A stretch of DNA of 64,000 nt from assembly GCF_001439815.1 (NCBI RefSeq), contig NZ_JYLM01000003.1, forward strand, positions 605,641 through 669,640, read 5' to 3'. Made by a program: the position numbers and the translations under genes. A model generated the notes under the pieces. That model made no database searches. It saw only the letters and a list, made by a program, of their open reading frames with translations, and was not told the DNA's origin. This DNA is from Pseudomonas orientalis (GTDB lineage Bacteria > Pseudomonadota > Gammaproteobacteria > Pseudomonadales > Pseudomonadaceae). Shown one piece after another: positions 25,826 to 34,763 of this stretch; the stretch's first letter is position 1, and every line of letters begins with the position of its first letter.

Positions 25826-28453
25826 TCAACCGGTGTTGCGCAAACCTGCGGCAATACCGGCCACGGACACCAGCAGCGCCTGTTCCAGAGGGCTGTCCTG
25901 CGCCGCTTCACGCTGGCGCGAGCGTGCGAGCAATTCAGCCTGCAACAGATGCAGAGGGTCCAGGTAGGTGTTGCGCAGGCGGATGAACTCCAGGGTGTCC
26001 GGGCTGTGGGCCAACAGTTGCGACTGACCGGTCAGACCAAGCACCACCTCGCAGGCCTGCGACAATAGGTCGCGTAGATGCGCGCCCAACGGCAGCAAGT
26101 CGGGCTGCACCAAGCGCTCATCATAGAGGCGGGCGATATCGGCGTCGGCCTTGGCCAGCACCATTTCCAGCATATCGATGCGCGTGCGGAAAAACGGCCA
26201 CTGCTCGCGCATCTGCCCAAGCAACTCACCCTCGCCGCGCTCCAGCGCCTTGCTTAACGCCGCTTCCCAGCCGAGCCAGGCGGGGAGCATCAAGCGGGTC
26301 TGGGTCCAGCCGAAGATCCACGGAATCGCGCGCAGGCTTTCGATACCGCCGGCGCGCCGCTTGGCCGGGCGGCTGCCAAGCGGCAAACGGCCCAACTCTT
26401 GCTCGGGCGTGGACTGGCGGAAATACTCGACGAATTGCGGATTTTCCCGCACCACCGCCCGGTAGGCGCTGACACCGTCGGCCGCCAATTCGTCCATCAA
26501 GTGACGCCAGGCCGGTTCCGGCGGCGGCGGTGGCAACAACGTGGCTTCGAGCACTGCGGCCAGGTAGAGGTTGAGGTTCTGCTCGGCAATATCCGGCAGG
26601 CCGAACTTGAAGCGGATCATCTCGCCCTGTTCGGTGGTGCGGAACCGCCCCGCCACCGAGCCCGGCGGCTGCGACAGGATCGCCGCATGCGCCGGGCCGC
26701 CGCCACGGCCGACGGTGCCGCCACGGCCGTGGAACAACAGCAATTCCACCTGCTGCTCACGGCAGATCTCCACCAGGCGTTCCTGCGCACGGTACTGCGC
26801 CCAGGCGGCGGCGGTGGTGCCGGCGTCCTTGGCCGAGTCCGAATAGCCGATCATCACTTCCTGCGGGCCTTGCAGCCGCGCGCGATAGCCCGGCAGCTGC
26901 AACAGCCGCTCCATCACCGGCCCGGCGTTATCCAGGTCGGCCAGGGTCTCGAACAGCGGCACCACGCGCATCGGTCGCTGTACGCCCGACTCCTTGAGCA
27001 GCAGTTGCACCGCCAGCACATCCGAGGCGGCGCCGGCCATGGAAATCACATAGGAGCCCAGCGACGCGGCCGGTGCCGCGGCGATTTCCCGGCAGGTGTT
27101 CAAGACTTCCGCCGTGTCCGCCGACGGCTTGAAATAACCCGGCAGCAGCGGTCGACGATTGCCCAGCTCCCTGCTCAGGAAGTCGATGCGCGCTTCTTCG
27201 TCCCAGTCCTCATAACGCCCCAGGCCAAGGTAATCGGTGATTTCGCTCATGGCCGACGCGTGACGAGTGGAATCCTGACGCACATCCAGGCGCACCAGGA
27301 ACAGGCCGAAGGTCACGGCGCGGCGCAGGCAATCGAGCAACGGACCATCGGCGATCACGCCCATGCCGCACTCATGCAGTGACTGATAGCACAGCTGCAG
27401 CGGACCGAGCAGGTCGCGATTGTCCTGCAACACCTGCGCCGGTGCAGGCGTATTTTCCTTTAACGAGGAATGGGCCCACTGGCGCGTGGCGCGCAGGCGT
27501 TCGCGCAACTGCTTGAGCACCGCGCGGTAGGGTTCGACGCTGTCTCCCGCCTGGGCCTGCAACGTCGCACTGGCCTGTTGCATGGACAGCTCGGCGGCGA
27601 GTTGATCGACATCGCGCAGGTACAGATCCGCCGCCATCCAGCGCGCCAGCAGCAGCACTTCACGGGTGACCGGTGCCGTGACGTTCGGGTTGCCGTCACG
27701 GTCGCCGCCCATCCACGAGGCAAATCGAATCGGCGCGGCCTCAAGCGGCAGACGCAAGCCGGTGGCGGCATGCAAGGCCTGGTCAGCCTTGCGCAGATAA
27801 TTCGGGATGGCCTGCCACAATGAATGCTCGATGACGGCAAAGCCCCATTTGGCTTCATCCACCGGCGTAGGCCGCACGCGGCGGATTTCCTCGGTGTGCC
27901 AGGCCTCGGCGATCAGTCGTTGCAAACGTTCACGGATTTGCTCACGTTCGGCACGGGTGAGATCACGGTGATCCTGCAGCGCCAGTTGCGCGGCGATCGC
28001 ATCGTACTTCTGGATCAGGGTACGACGTGCGACTTCGGTGGGGTGGGCAGTGAGCACCAGCTCGATCTCCAGCCTCGCCAATTGGCGGGCCAGGGATTCA
28101 TCGCTGTGGCCTTCGCGTTGCAGGCGGGCCAGCAACTGCGGCAACACGCGGGACTCGAAGGGTGCCGGCTGCGATTCATCGCGCCGGTGAATCAACTGGT
28201 ACTGCTCGGCAATATTGGCTAGGTTGAGGAACTGGTTGAAGGCCCGGGCCACGGGCAGCAGTTCGTCTTCCTGCAGTTGGTTCAGGCTCGCGCTGAGCTC
28301 ATCGCCCGCGCCGCGCCGGTCAGCCTTGGCGCCTTTACGGATCTGCTCGATCTTGTCGAGAAAATCATCGCCGTATTGCGCTGCAATGGTGTTGCCCAAC
28401 AGTTCACCCAGCAGGTGAACATCCTCACGCAAGCGTGCATCGATATCACTCAT
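25826..28453 (-). CDS. ppc: Phosphoenolpyruvate carboxylase
   Basis: Anaplerotic enzyme of 875 residues that carboxylates PEP to oxaloacetate. Catalytic segments are present in order: [12 protein letters not shown] (His), [32 protein letters not shown], and [20 protein letters not shown]. It ends [11 protein letters not shown], the invariant C-terminal motif. I chose the ATG at 28453 ([12 protein letters not shown]); the frame is open upstream but without a plausible start. Confidence 0.97.
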   Translation of the reverse strand: MSDIDARLREDVHLLGELLGNTIAAQYGDDFLDKIEQIRKGAKADRRGAGDELSASLNQLQEDELLPVARAFNQFLNLANIAEQYQLIHRRDESQPAPFESRVLPQLLARLQREGHSDESLARQLARLEIELVLTAHPTEVARRTLIQKYDAIAAQLALQDHRDLTRAEREQIRERLQRLIAEAWHTEEIRRVRPTPVDEAKWGFAVIEHSLWQAIPNYLRKADQALHAATGLRLPLEAAPIRFASWMGGDRDGNPNVTAPVTREVLLLARWMAADLYLRDVDQLAAELSMQQASATLQAQAGDSVEPYRAVLKQLRERLRATRQWAHSSLKENTPAPAQVLQDNRDLLGPLQLCYQSLHECGMGVIADGPLLDCLRRAVTFGLFLVRLDVRQDSTRHASAMSEITDYLGLGRYEDWDEEARIDFLSRELGNRRPLLPGYFKPSADTAEVLNTCREIAAAPAASLGSYVISMAGAASDVLAVQLLLKESGVQRPMRVVPLFETLADLDNAGPVMERLLQLPGYRARLQGPQEVMIGYSDSAKDAGTTAAAWAQYRAQERLVEICREQQVELLLFHGRGGTVGRGGGPAHAAILSQPPGSVAGRFRTTEQGEMIRFKFGLPDIAEQNLNLYLAAVLEATLLPPPPPEPAWRHLMDELAADGVSAYRAVVRENPQFVEYFRQSTPEQELGRLPLGSRPAKRRAGGIESLRAIPWIFGWTQTRLMLPAWLGWEAALSKALERGEGELLGQMREQWPFFRTRIDMLEMVLAKADADIARLYDERLVQPDLLPLGAHLRDLLSQACEVVLGLTGQSQLLAHSPDTLEFIRLRNTYLDPLHLLQAELLARSRQREAAQDSPLEQALLVSVAGIAAGLRNTG

Positions 28454-28616
28454 CAGCCAATCTCCAGCCAGAAATCCGGGACGCGCAGGTGTTCCAGAGT
28501 GCCGTCGGCGCGGGTTTCTGACAAGACACTTTAAACCTTGCAGCTTCCAGCTAGTCTCAACCTCAGGTCGCCGCGTCATCCACACCGGTGGCTGGACACT
28601 CATTATTGAGGTTGCC

Positions 28617-28934
28617 ATGAAAATTCGAGACCTGCCCCAGCACTGGGAAGAGACCGCCAAGGGTCAACTGACCAAAACCGAATATGCGATTCATCTGGAT
28701 GTGGAGGCCGCCGCGAGACTGGCCGCCCTGGCCGAGATGTACCCCAAGCGTCACGCCGAAGAACTGCTCGGCGAGCTGATCGGCGCCGCCCTTGAAGAGC
28801 TGGAAGCCAGCTTCCCCTACGTCAAGGGCCAGCAGGTGATTGCCACCGATGAGGAAGGCGATCCGCTGTATGAAGACGTCGGGCCCACGCCGCGTTTTCT
28901 GACCCTGTCGCGCCGCCATCTGCATGATTTGTGA
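28617..28934 (+). CDS. Conserved hypothetical protein (105 aa), pilin-assembly-like annotation in relatives
   Basis: The 105-residue cytoplasmic protein is acidic and mostly helical: [20 protein letters not shown], then [20 protein letters not shown] and [20 protein letters not shown], closing with [21 protein letters not shown] recall similar Pseudomonas proteins annotated as a type 1 pili tip component; nothing in the sequence (no signal peptide, no pilin fold) supports that, so I leave the function open. It diverges from ppc. Confidence 0.75.
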   Translation: MKIRDLPQHWEETAKGQLTKTEYAIHLDVEAAARLAALAEMYPKRHAEELLGELIGAALEELEASFPYVKGQQVIATDEEGDPLYEDVGPTPRFLTLSRRHLHDL

Positions 28935-28997
28935 GCCGGTGCTGACGAACAGAAGCACTGACCACTTCTTCACACACATCAATTTAACCCTTGTATT

Positions 28998-29018
28998 CCG
29001 GGCCTTTCAGCGGCCCGG
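28998..29018 (+). terminator. Hairpin after the 105-aa gene
   Basis: CCGGGCC (28998-29004) and GGCCCGG (29012-29018) with a 7-nt loop form a GC-rich stem 63 bp after the stop. Only a weak T run follows. Confidence 0.6.
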
Positions 29019-29104
29019 GATACCTTTACGCGTGGCGAAAGTTCCAATTTTCTGTACTTGACCGATCAGTCAGTTATTTTTTTAGGCAAATCGCCATCTC
29101 CGCT

Positions 29105-29132
29105 GAACTTTTGAAAAAAGCCTCCGGTCACA
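29105..29132 (+). promoter_or_regulatory. Candidate AlgU/sigma-22 promoter upstream of the lipoprotein pair
   Basis: GAACTT (29105-29110), 17 nt, then TCACA (29128-29132) fits the AlgU (sigma-22) pattern of GAACTT, 16-17 nt and TCnnA. The lptF homologue in P. aeruginosa is reported to be AlgU-controlled. The gap from 28935 to 29242 otherwise holds the hairpin above and an AT-rich stretch. Confidence 0.5.
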
Positions 29133-29242
29133 GCCAGTAAGCCATCACTTGGAACGCTCGTTTGAACTGGCGTCATGTGCTTTACCGCCGGGCCCGCAAA
29201 CGGCCACCAAGATGGATTTTGATGTTTTTCAGGAGTTATCCA

Positions 29243-29668
29243 ATGGAGTTGAAGACGATGAAGACCAGCACTGCCAAATCCTCGTTTAACCACCTGCGCG
29301 GGCTTAAATTGGCCGCGCTGGCAATCGGCACCAGCTTCCTTCTGGCAGGTTGCGCCGGTAACCCGCCGACCGAGCAGTACGCAGTGACCCAGTCCGCGGT
29401 CAACAGCGCGGTCAGCGCCGGCGGTACCGAGTTCGCAGCCGTGGAAATGAAGTCAGCCCAGGACAAGCTCAAAGAAGCTGAAATCGCCATGCACGACAAG
29501 AACTACGACAAAGCCCGTATGTTGGCTGAACAAGCCGAGTGGGACGCTCGTGTTGCAGAGCGTAAAGCTCAGGCCGCCAAGGCTGAACAAGCGGTGAAGG
29601 ATTCCCAGAAAGCAGTTGACGAGTTGCGTAAGGAAGGCATGCGCCCGGCTGCTATCCAGCAGAAGTAA
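29243..29668 (+). CDS. DUF4398 lipoprotein
   Basis: A 141-residue predicted lipoprotein with lipobox LLAGC at C37 after a long N-region (LRGLKLAALAIGTSFLLAGC). The mature part is a helical DUF4398 domain: AQDKLKEAEIAMHDKNYDKA, then AEQAEWDARVAERKAQAAKA, probably a coiled coil. I chose the ATG at 29243, with AGGAG 7 nt upstream; the ATG at residue 6 is the alternative. The OmpA-like lipoprotein gene follows after 56 bp with no terminator, so the two are likely one operon. Role unknown; an envelope structural function is likely. Confidence 0.87.
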   Translation: MELKTMKTSTAKSSFNHLRGLKLAALAIGTSFLLAGCAGNPPTEQYAVTQSAVNSAVSAGGTEFAAVEMKSAQDKLKEAEIAMHDKNYDKARMLAEQAEWDARVAERKAQAAKAEQAVKDSQKAVDELRKEGMRPAAIQQK

Positions 29669-29724
29669 GCCGCAGCCCCTTGATTGCATCGCACCTGATA
29701 TCGAATTGAAAGGACGACACGACT

Positions 29725-30510
29725 ATGCGTAAACAATTGATGATCCCTGCCCTGTTGGCGATGAGCGTTGCCTTGGCAGCGTGCTCCACCCCGCCGAACG
29801 CGAATCTGGAAAACGCACGGACCAACTTCACGGCCCTGCAGACCAACCCGCAGGCGACCAAGCTCGCGGCCCTGGAAACCAAAGACGCCAGCGAATGGCT
29901 GGACAAGGCAGACAAGGCTTATCGCGACAAGGAAGACGAGAAGAAAGTCGACCAGTTGGCCTACCTGACCAACCAGCGCGTGGAAGTGGCGAAAGACACC
30001 ATTGCCCTGCGTGAATCCGAATCCAAGCTGAAAAACGCTGGCGACGAACGTGCCCGCGCCCTGCTGGACGCCCGTGACGCGCAGATCAAGCAACTGCAAG
30101 ACAGCTTGAACGCCAAGCAAACCGATCGCGGCACCCTGGTGACTTTCGGCGACGTGCTGTTCGCCACCAACAAGTCCGACCTCAAATCCAGCGGCCTGGT
30201 CAACATCACCAAGCTGGCTCAGTTCCTGCGCGACAACCCGGACCGTAAAGTGATCGTCGAAGGCTACACCGACAGCACAGGTTCCGACTCGTACAACCAG
30301 AGCCTGTCCGAGCGCCGTGCAGCCTCCGTACAGCGCGCACTGGCACAGCAAGGCGTGGATATCTCGCGCATCGTGACCCAGGGCTACGGCAAGGAATACC
30401 CGGTTGCCGACAACGGCAGCGTCTCCGGCCGTGCCATGAACCGTCGCGTCGAAGTGACCATTTCCAACGACAACCAGCCAGTCAAGCCGCGCTCGTCCGT
30501 TGCTAACTGA
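29725..30510 (+). CDS. OmpA-family outer-membrane lipoprotein (LptF-like)
   Basis: A 261-residue lipoprotein. The signal ends LAMSVALAAC with the lipidated cysteine at C20. Residues about 25-130 form a helical DUF4398-like region (LEDARxNF-type repeats: NARTNFTALQ..., DASEWLDKADKAYRDKEDEK), followed by an OmpA peptidoglycan-binding domain (VTFGDVLFATNKSDLKSSGL, VIVEGYTDSTGSDSYNQSLS, GYGKEYPVADN, AMNRRVEVTI). Gene order and architecture match P. aeruginosa lptF (lipotoxin F), so I expect an anchor between outer membrane and peptidoglycan. A strong terminator follows. Confidence 0.9.
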   Translation: MRKQLMIPALLAMSVALAACSTPPNANLENARTNFTALQTNPQATKLAALETKDASEWLDKADKAYRDKEDEKKVDQLAYLTNQRVEVAKDTIALRESESKLKNAGDERARALLDARDAQIKQLQDSLNAKQTDRGTLVTFGDVLFATNKSDLKSSGLVNITKLAQFLRDNPDRKVIVEGYTDSTGSDSYNQSLSERRAASVQRALAQQGVDISRIVTQGYGKEYPVADNGSVSGRAMNRRVEVTISNDNQPVKPRSSVAN

Positions 30511-30524
30511 TTGATTGAAGCGGC

Positions 30525-30557
30525 ATAAAAAAACCCACCTTATGGTGGGTTTTTTTT
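30525..30557. terminator. Bidirectional terminator, lptF-like / small minus-strand gene
   Basis: AAACCCACC (30531-30539), loop TTAT, GGTGGGTTT (30544-30552) then more T on the plus strand; on the minus strand a poly-T run also follows. The stop codon of the small minus-strand gene (30540-30542) lies inside the loop. Confidence 0.9.
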
Positions 30558-30734
30558 CGGCTCGTCGAACTGTACGGTTCGACCGGTATCTTCAGCTGGC
30601 ATTTGAATCTGCGCGCCGGCCTGCTTATCCATCTGGCTATCGCGCCTGTTCTGACGAGCGGCTTCCTGTTCGATCGCCACATGCTGTCTTGCCATGATCA
30701 GCATATTTTCCAGTACTGGAATCTTGAATTCCAT
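30540..30734 (-). CDS. Small hypothetical protein (64 aa)
   Basis: I recognise no family. The 64-residue protein has an N-terminal amphipathic helix (MEFKIPVLENMLIMARQHVA) and a polar, Gln/Arg/Asp-rich remainder (EAARQNRRDSQMDKQAGAQI), ending DEPKKNPP. The ATG at 30734 has GAGGCGAGG immediately before it. Its last codons are the shared terminator, so the poly-A strand encodes KKNPP. It faces the lptF-like gene and follows the glycine-rich gene on the same strand after a terminator. Its reality is moderately supported. Confidence 0.5.
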   Translation of the reverse strand: MEFKIPVLENMLIMARQHVAIEQEAARQNRRDSQMDKQAGAQIQMPAEDTGRTVQFDEPKKNPP

Positions 30735-30832
30735 CCTCGCCTCAAACCGTGTGAGTGACACGCTTTGTGTGGTATCTGAAGAAATAAGGTTCCAGGCATT
30801 TGTGCCGAGAGCGACGACTGGACATCTCATAA

Positions 30833-30857
30833 AAAAACCGCCCCTATGGACGGTTTT
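30833..30857. terminator. Bidirectional terminator of the glycine-rich gene
   Basis: AAAACCG (30834-30840) and CGGTTTT (30851-30857) form an A/T-flanked stem with a partly paired loop, on the 3' side of the glycine-rich gene that ends at 30872. Confidence 0.75.
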
Positions 30858-30871
30858 CTGAGGGGCTTTGA

Positions 30872-31252
30872 TCAGCCGCCGATCGGGCCCGCACCTTGAT
30901 AGTCCGGCTGCGGGATCGGGCCCTGGCCCTGGCTCAAGTTTTGTCCACCGCCTTGGCCATCTTCAGCGCCCTGACCGCCCTCGGCACCTTGAGCGCCCTG
31001 CGCGCCGCCCGCCTTCTGCGCGAGCAGCTTCTTCAGCAACTCTTCCAACGCCTTGAGGGGATCTTCACCACCGGCACCACTATTTCCCTGGTTGCCTTGA
31101 GAACCTTTAGCTTTAAGGTCCTGGATCTGACTTTGTACATCTTTAATCTGCTGGTCGAGGCCTTGGGAGCTTCCCTGGCCACTGCCAGCACCGCCCACCC
31201 CCCCCATGCCACCCATGTTTGCGCCGCCCGAGATACCGTTGATTCCCGCCAT
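30872..31252 (-). CDS. Glycine/glutamine-rich, cysteine-free hypothetical protein (126 aa)
   Basis: I recognise no family. The 126-residue protein has no Cys, is very rich in Gly, Gln and Ala, and has three parts: a Gly/Met N-terminus (GISGGANMGGMGGVGGAG), a short coiled coil (LDQQIKDVQSQIQDLKAK) followed by an amphipathic helix (DPLKALEELLKKLLAQK), and a low-complexity C-terminus of GAQGAEGGQGAEDGQ type. This composition recalls harpin-like secreted proteins but no type III genes are nearby. I chose the ATG at 31252 (MAGINGISG), with GGAG 9 nt upstream. Confidence 0.75.
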   Translation of the reverse strand: MAGINGISGGANMGGMGGVGGAGSGQGSSQGLDQQIKDVQSQIQDLKAKGSQGNQGNSGAGGEDPLKALEELLKKLLAQKAGGAQGAQGAEGGQGAEDGQGGGQNLSQGQGPIPQPDYQGAGPIGG

Positions 31253-31418
31253 AAATGCTAACTCCAACCTGTGAATTAATGGACCGATCAGCCTTGCCAA
31301 TCAGTGAATAATCAGTGGTGGGAGAGCCAGGATGGTTCCGGACTGCTCAGGGGTCGGCATGCGTCAAATCAATAGTCTGTAAAGACAAGGATGGTTTCCC
31401 ACGCCAGGGAGGCAGAAT

Positions 31419-31745
31419 TCACCGTTGCAGTTGCGGGGTTTCTTGCCCGATGCAACGCACGGCCTGTTTCTTGCTGTTCACCAGTACGCCGCTCAGGCCT
31501 TTCTGGTCGGTGTCGAACATTACCAGTACACCCTCGACGCATTGCGCCACTTGAGCGGCGGGGGTCAGTGAGACTTTGTAGTCCTCACCCGGCACGGTCT
31601 TGAGCATCGTGAACTCACTGAGCAGCAGTGCATCTTCCGGCTTGGCGAAGTGCAGGTAGCCGTAGTACCACAGGCACCCGACAGTCCCGATGATGGTGCC
31701 GATACCCGTGAGAATCAGCGGGATCATGTTGCGCTCTTCACTCAT
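31419..31745 (-). CDS. Small membrane-anchored hypothetical protein (108 aa)
   Basis: A 108-residue protein with one N-terminal membrane helix (MIPLILTGIGTIIGTVGCLW) and a soluble part beginning YYGYLHFAKPEDALLLSE and containing VLVMFDTDQKGLSGVLVNSK. No named domain. Its ATG overlaps the stop of the upstream alpha/beta hydrolase gene by 4 nt, so the pair is translationally coupled. The 31253-31418 gap downstream shows nothing I can name. Confidence 0.75.
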   Translation of the reverse strand: MSEERNMIPLILTGIGTIIGTVGCLWYYGYLHFAKPEDALLLSEFTMLKTVPGEDYKVSLTPAAQVAQCVEGVLVMFDTDQKGLSGVLVNSKKQAVRCIGQETPQLQR

Positions 31746-32647
31746 TGCGAACTCTCTGATGGGTCGACTTTGGATACGGGGTAATTCGGAATTTCGCCCA
31801 GACGCCGCAGGCCGTTGAAATGCTGCGGGTCATCCAGGTAACGCAGCATGACGGTTTGCCAGGTCTTGTCGGCAAATGTCTGCACATGCCCGCCTCGCGT
31901 CAGCTGCAGCACCCTCGGCGGTGGCGCCGCTTGGTACAGGCGGATGCCGTTGGACACGGGTACGATCGGATCATCCAGGCTGTGAAACAGCAGTTTGGGA
32001 ACGCCCTTGAGCTGGGGCATGGCGTTGATCGCGCTGTCGGCGTCAGGTACCAGCCAGGACAAAGGGACCTGAAACGGCCATGTTAACCAGGATGTGCTCA
32101 GGGCAAATTGTCCCACGTCACGATAACTGGCGGGCACACCATCCAATACCAGGGCCTTGAGTCGGGACTGGCGCTCGGGGTGAGCCGCCAGATAATGCAC
32201 CGCCAGGGCGCCGCCCAGGCTCTGGCCAAGCACTACCAACGGCTGCCCCTGGGCTTCGGGCGCCTGATCCAGCCAACTGAAAGCCGCGTCCACGTCCTGA
32301 TAGATAGCCGGCAGTGACGGCTTGCCTTGCGAAAGCCCATAACCGCGATAGTCGAGCAACAGCACCTGGTAGCCCTGCTCCGGCAACCACCAACTGCCGC
32401 CCAAATGCCAGGCCAGGTTGCCGCCGTTGCCGTGCAGGTGCAGCACCGTGCCTTTGAGGGGGACGCCAGGCTTGGCCGGCAGCCACCAGGCGTGCAGTTT
32501 CACGCCGTCGGCGGTGGTGAGGGTGACGTCGCGATACGCCAGGTGGGCTTTTTCCGGCGTGAATGGCAGGCCGGGCTCGGGATAGAACAGCAGGGAGCTG
32601 CAGCCGTTCAAGGTGAGTAGCAGGCACAGAATGCCGAGGATTCTCAT
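31742..32647 (-). CDS. Alpha/beta-hydrolase lipoprotein
   Basis: A 301-residue predicted lipoprotein (lipobox LNGC, C16; signal MRILGILCLLLTLNGC). The mature protein is an alpha/beta hydrolase: VLHLHGNGGNLAWHLGG (oxyanion loop), LLDYRGYGLSQG, the nucleophile elbow GQSLGGALAV (Ser near 144), LDDPIVPVSNG and a late His in RGGHVQTF. It resembles the YfhR/BEM46-like group. Substrate unknown. It overlaps the 108-residue membrane protein by 4 nt and likely forms an operon with it. Confidence 0.85.
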   Translation of the reverse strand: MRILGILCLLLTLNGCSSLLFYPEPGLPFTPEKAHLAYRDVTLTTADGVKLHAWWLPAKPGVPLKGTVLHLHGNGGNLAWHLGGSWWLPEQGYQVLLLDYRGYGLSQGKPSLPAIYQDVDAAFSWLDQAPEAQGQPLVVLGQSLGGALAVHYLAAHPERQSRLKALVLDGVPASYRDVGQFALSTSWLTWPFQVPLSWLVPDADSAINAMPQLKGVPKLLFHSLDDPIVPVSNGIRLYQAAPPPRVLQLTRGGHVQTFADKTWQTVMLRYLDDPQHFNGLRRLGEIPNYPVSKVDPSESSQ

Positions 32648-32714
32648 CCGTTGAAGCCTCGTGAGTGAGATGAAATCGGCGGACTTGGGAGATCCAAGGT
32701 GAATCCCCGTCCGG

Positions 32715-33992
32715 TCAAAGAATATTGGAGTAGTCCGCCTCGATCCGGTCCAGGCTCAAATGATTGAGGAAGTTGGAAAAGCACATCCATGCCGCCAGTG
32801 CGTTCATGTCGCGGAACTGTTCGGGCAGGTATTTGGGCGGCACTACCAGGCCTTCGTCGACCAGTTGGCGCAAGGTGCGCATATCCTCAAGCGTGGTCTT
32901 GCCGCAGAACAACAACGGCACCTGTTCCAGCTTGCCCTTGCGCACGGCCAGCTGGATGTAGTTGTAGACCATGATAAAGCCCTTGAGGTAGGACAAATCC
33001 TTGGTGAACGGCAGACCGGTCGGCACCGAACCACGGAACACCCGGCTGGCGTTGCCGTAGCTTTCAGCCATTTCAAAGCCTTGCTCGCGGAAGAACTCGA
33101 ACACCTGCAGAAAGTCGGCGCCCTCCTCGACCATATGAATGGCGCGGGTGCGGTTGGTCAGCTTGCGCAGCCGGCTAGGGTAGGAGGCAAACGTGATGAT
33201 CTCCATCAGGATCGCCAGGCCTTCCTGGGTCACGGTGGACGAGGGCGGCCCCTTGGACAGGAACGTGCAGATCGGCTGATTCTGGCCATTGAGGGTGGTG
33301 CCCACATGCACTAGACCTTCGTGAACTTCCAGGGCGCGCACGTCACGGTCGTTGAACATCGCGTCGGCGCGGATCTTGATGTAGTCGGCGCCCGCCGCCG
33401 CGTCGGCGACGATGCCATCGGACTCGAATACGCGGATGGTCTCCTCGGCCTCGCCGAACACCTTGTTCAAGCGCGTTTGCAGCAAGGCGACGGCGTCCTT
33501 GGCGGTCAAGGTCTTGGCTTCGTCCTTGAGATCGCCCCGGCCGTCGATATTGTTCAGATAGTCCGAGAGCATCAGGCCCAGGTCGGCCAGGGTCGGGTCG
33601 CCCGCGTGGAAAGCATCGGAAGCGGCGCCGTAGAGCTCCTGGGAGATCAGGCCGAAGTCCTCGGTGCCACGGGCTTCGAGCATCCGCACGACCATGCGGT
33701 ACTCCCGGCACATGCGGCGCATGATCTGCCCCACCGGGCTGAACTGGCCGAGGCGGCGGGTAATGTCGCGCTCGATGTTCTGGAACTCCAGCTTGACCGC
33801 GCTTGAATCGAACGACAACGGTCGGTTCAGGTAGTAATCGCGATCCACGGCGGGCATGGCCTTGCCCTTGGCCTTGAGAAAGCCCTGGCGAATGTTCTCG
33901 TCCCACTTCACGGCGTCGAGGACGCGGATCGGCGTTTGCGCCAGCACAATGCGATCGGACAGGCTGCGTATCGTCTGCTGGTAATCGTCCAC
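32715..33992 (-). CDS. DUF1704 / QEGLA-motif protein, predicted metallopeptidase fold
   Basis: A 425-residue cytoplasmic protein of the family usually labelled flavohemoglobin expression-modulating QEGLA motif protein. The diagnostic motif is Q256-EGLA. It also has H224-E-G-L-V-H229, an HExxxH zinc motif, followed about 27 residues later by the E of QEGLA as a possible third ligand. That layout matches the DUF1704 family that includes the eukaryotic tubulin tyrosine carboxypeptidase MATCAP/KIAA0895. I therefore predict a zinc carboxypeptidase-like enzyme; the bacterial substrate is unknown and the role in flavohemoglobin expression is weakly founded. It is transcribed away from the neighbouring TetR gene's stop on the same strand. 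Confidence 0.82.
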   Translation of the reverse strand: MDDYQQTIRSLSDRIVLAQTPIRVLDAVKWDENIRQGFLKAKGKAMPAVDRDYYLNRPLSFDSSAVKLEFQNIERDITRRLGQFSPVGQIMRRMCREYRMVVRMLEARGTEDFGLISQELYGAASDAFHAGDPTLADLGLMLSDYLNNIDGRGDLKDEAKTLTAKDAVALLQTRLNKVFGEAEETIRVFESDGIVADAAAGADYIKIRADAMFNDRDVRALEVHEGLVHVGTTLNGQNQPICTFLSKGPPSSTVTQEGLAILMEIITFASYPSRLRKLTNRTRAIHMVEEGADFLQVFEFFREQGFEMAESYGNASRVFRGSVPTGLPFTKDLSYLKGFIMVYNYIQLAVRKGKLEQVPLLFCGKTTLEDMRTLRQLVDEGLVVPPKYLPEQFRDMNALAAWMCFSNFLNHLSLDRIEADYSNIL

Positions 33993-34027
33993 CCGGTGCT
34001 TCCTCTTTGAACGTGGCCTTTGCGGTA

Positions 34028-34744
34028 TCAGACTGAAGCCAACACCAGATGCATGTAACGCTTGAGTATCTCCAGCATTTCGTCCCCGGTCAGCGGCTCT
34101 GCGCTGCCTAACAGGCCCTGATATTCCATCCGACTGATAATCGCCGTCAACACCTTGGCATCCTGCTGCGGCTCGCGGGAGCCCAATACCTGGAAAAACT
34201 GCCCGGTGCCTTGCAACAGAATCTGTTGGTGGGAGCGTACCAGTTCGGCCAGGCGCGGATTCAACAAGGCTTCCTGGCGAAAGGCCTGCTCGGCCATCAG
34301 GTAGTCGCGACGGTTGATCAGTTGGCGCTGCACATAGTCGGCGGTCAGCCGCGCAATGTCATCGGCCAGCTGCGAGCGCGCCGCCGGGCTGCCGTCACCG
34401 TAGGCGACCATTTCGCGCAACAGGCCTTCGTTGCGCACCCACAGCTTGCCCATGAAAGCGGCGCTGCGTTCGACATATTGGGCGAAGGTGTCGGTGAGCA
34501 GGTCATCGATGTCCTTGAAGTAGTAGGTGGTGGCCGACAACGGCACGCCGGCTTCCGCCGCCACGGCCCGGTGACGTACCGCACGTACCCCGTCGCGGAC
34601 CACGATGCGCATGGCCGCATCGAGAATGTCTTGCCGGCGTTGTTCACTGCCCCGGCGGCTGGCCTTGCGACCCTGGTACTGGACGCTATCGGCCACGGCA
34701 GCGGCAATGCCGGCGGCGCCTTCTTGAGCCATTACGCGGTTCAC
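34028..34744 (-). CDS. TetR-family regulator
   Basis: A 238-residue regulator with an N-terminal TetR helix-turn-helix: RRQDILDAAMRIVVRDGVRA, then RHRAVAAEAGVPLSATTYYF. The C-terminal part is a helical effector domain. The start is uncertain: a GTG at 34744 has GAGG about 8 nt upstream and gives MNRVMAQEG; the ATG at 34732 lacks a site, and a GTG at 34747 is also possible. It precedes the DUF1704 gene on the same strand by 35 nt, so the two may be co-transcribed, making that gene a possible target. The effector is unknown. Confidence 0.8.
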   Translation of the reverse strand: MNRVMAQEGAAGIAAAVADSVQYQGRKASRRGSEQRRQDILDAAMRIVVRDGVRAVRHRAVAAEAGVPLSATTYYFKDIDDLLTDTFAQYVERSAAFMGKLWVRNEGLLREMVAYGDGSPAARSQLADDIARLTADYVQRQLINRRDYLMAEQAFRQEALLNPRLAELVRSHQQILLQGTGQFFQVLGSREPQQDAKVLTAIISRMEYQGLLGSAEPLTGDEMLEILKRYMHLVLASV

Positions 34745-34763
34745 CACTTTTTCCTCTTTGAGT

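Noticed and set aside
30525..30860. Possible CRISPR-like repeats near the two poly-A hairpins
   Set aside because: The two hairpins are independent bidirectional terminators with different stems; there is no repeat-spacer spacing.
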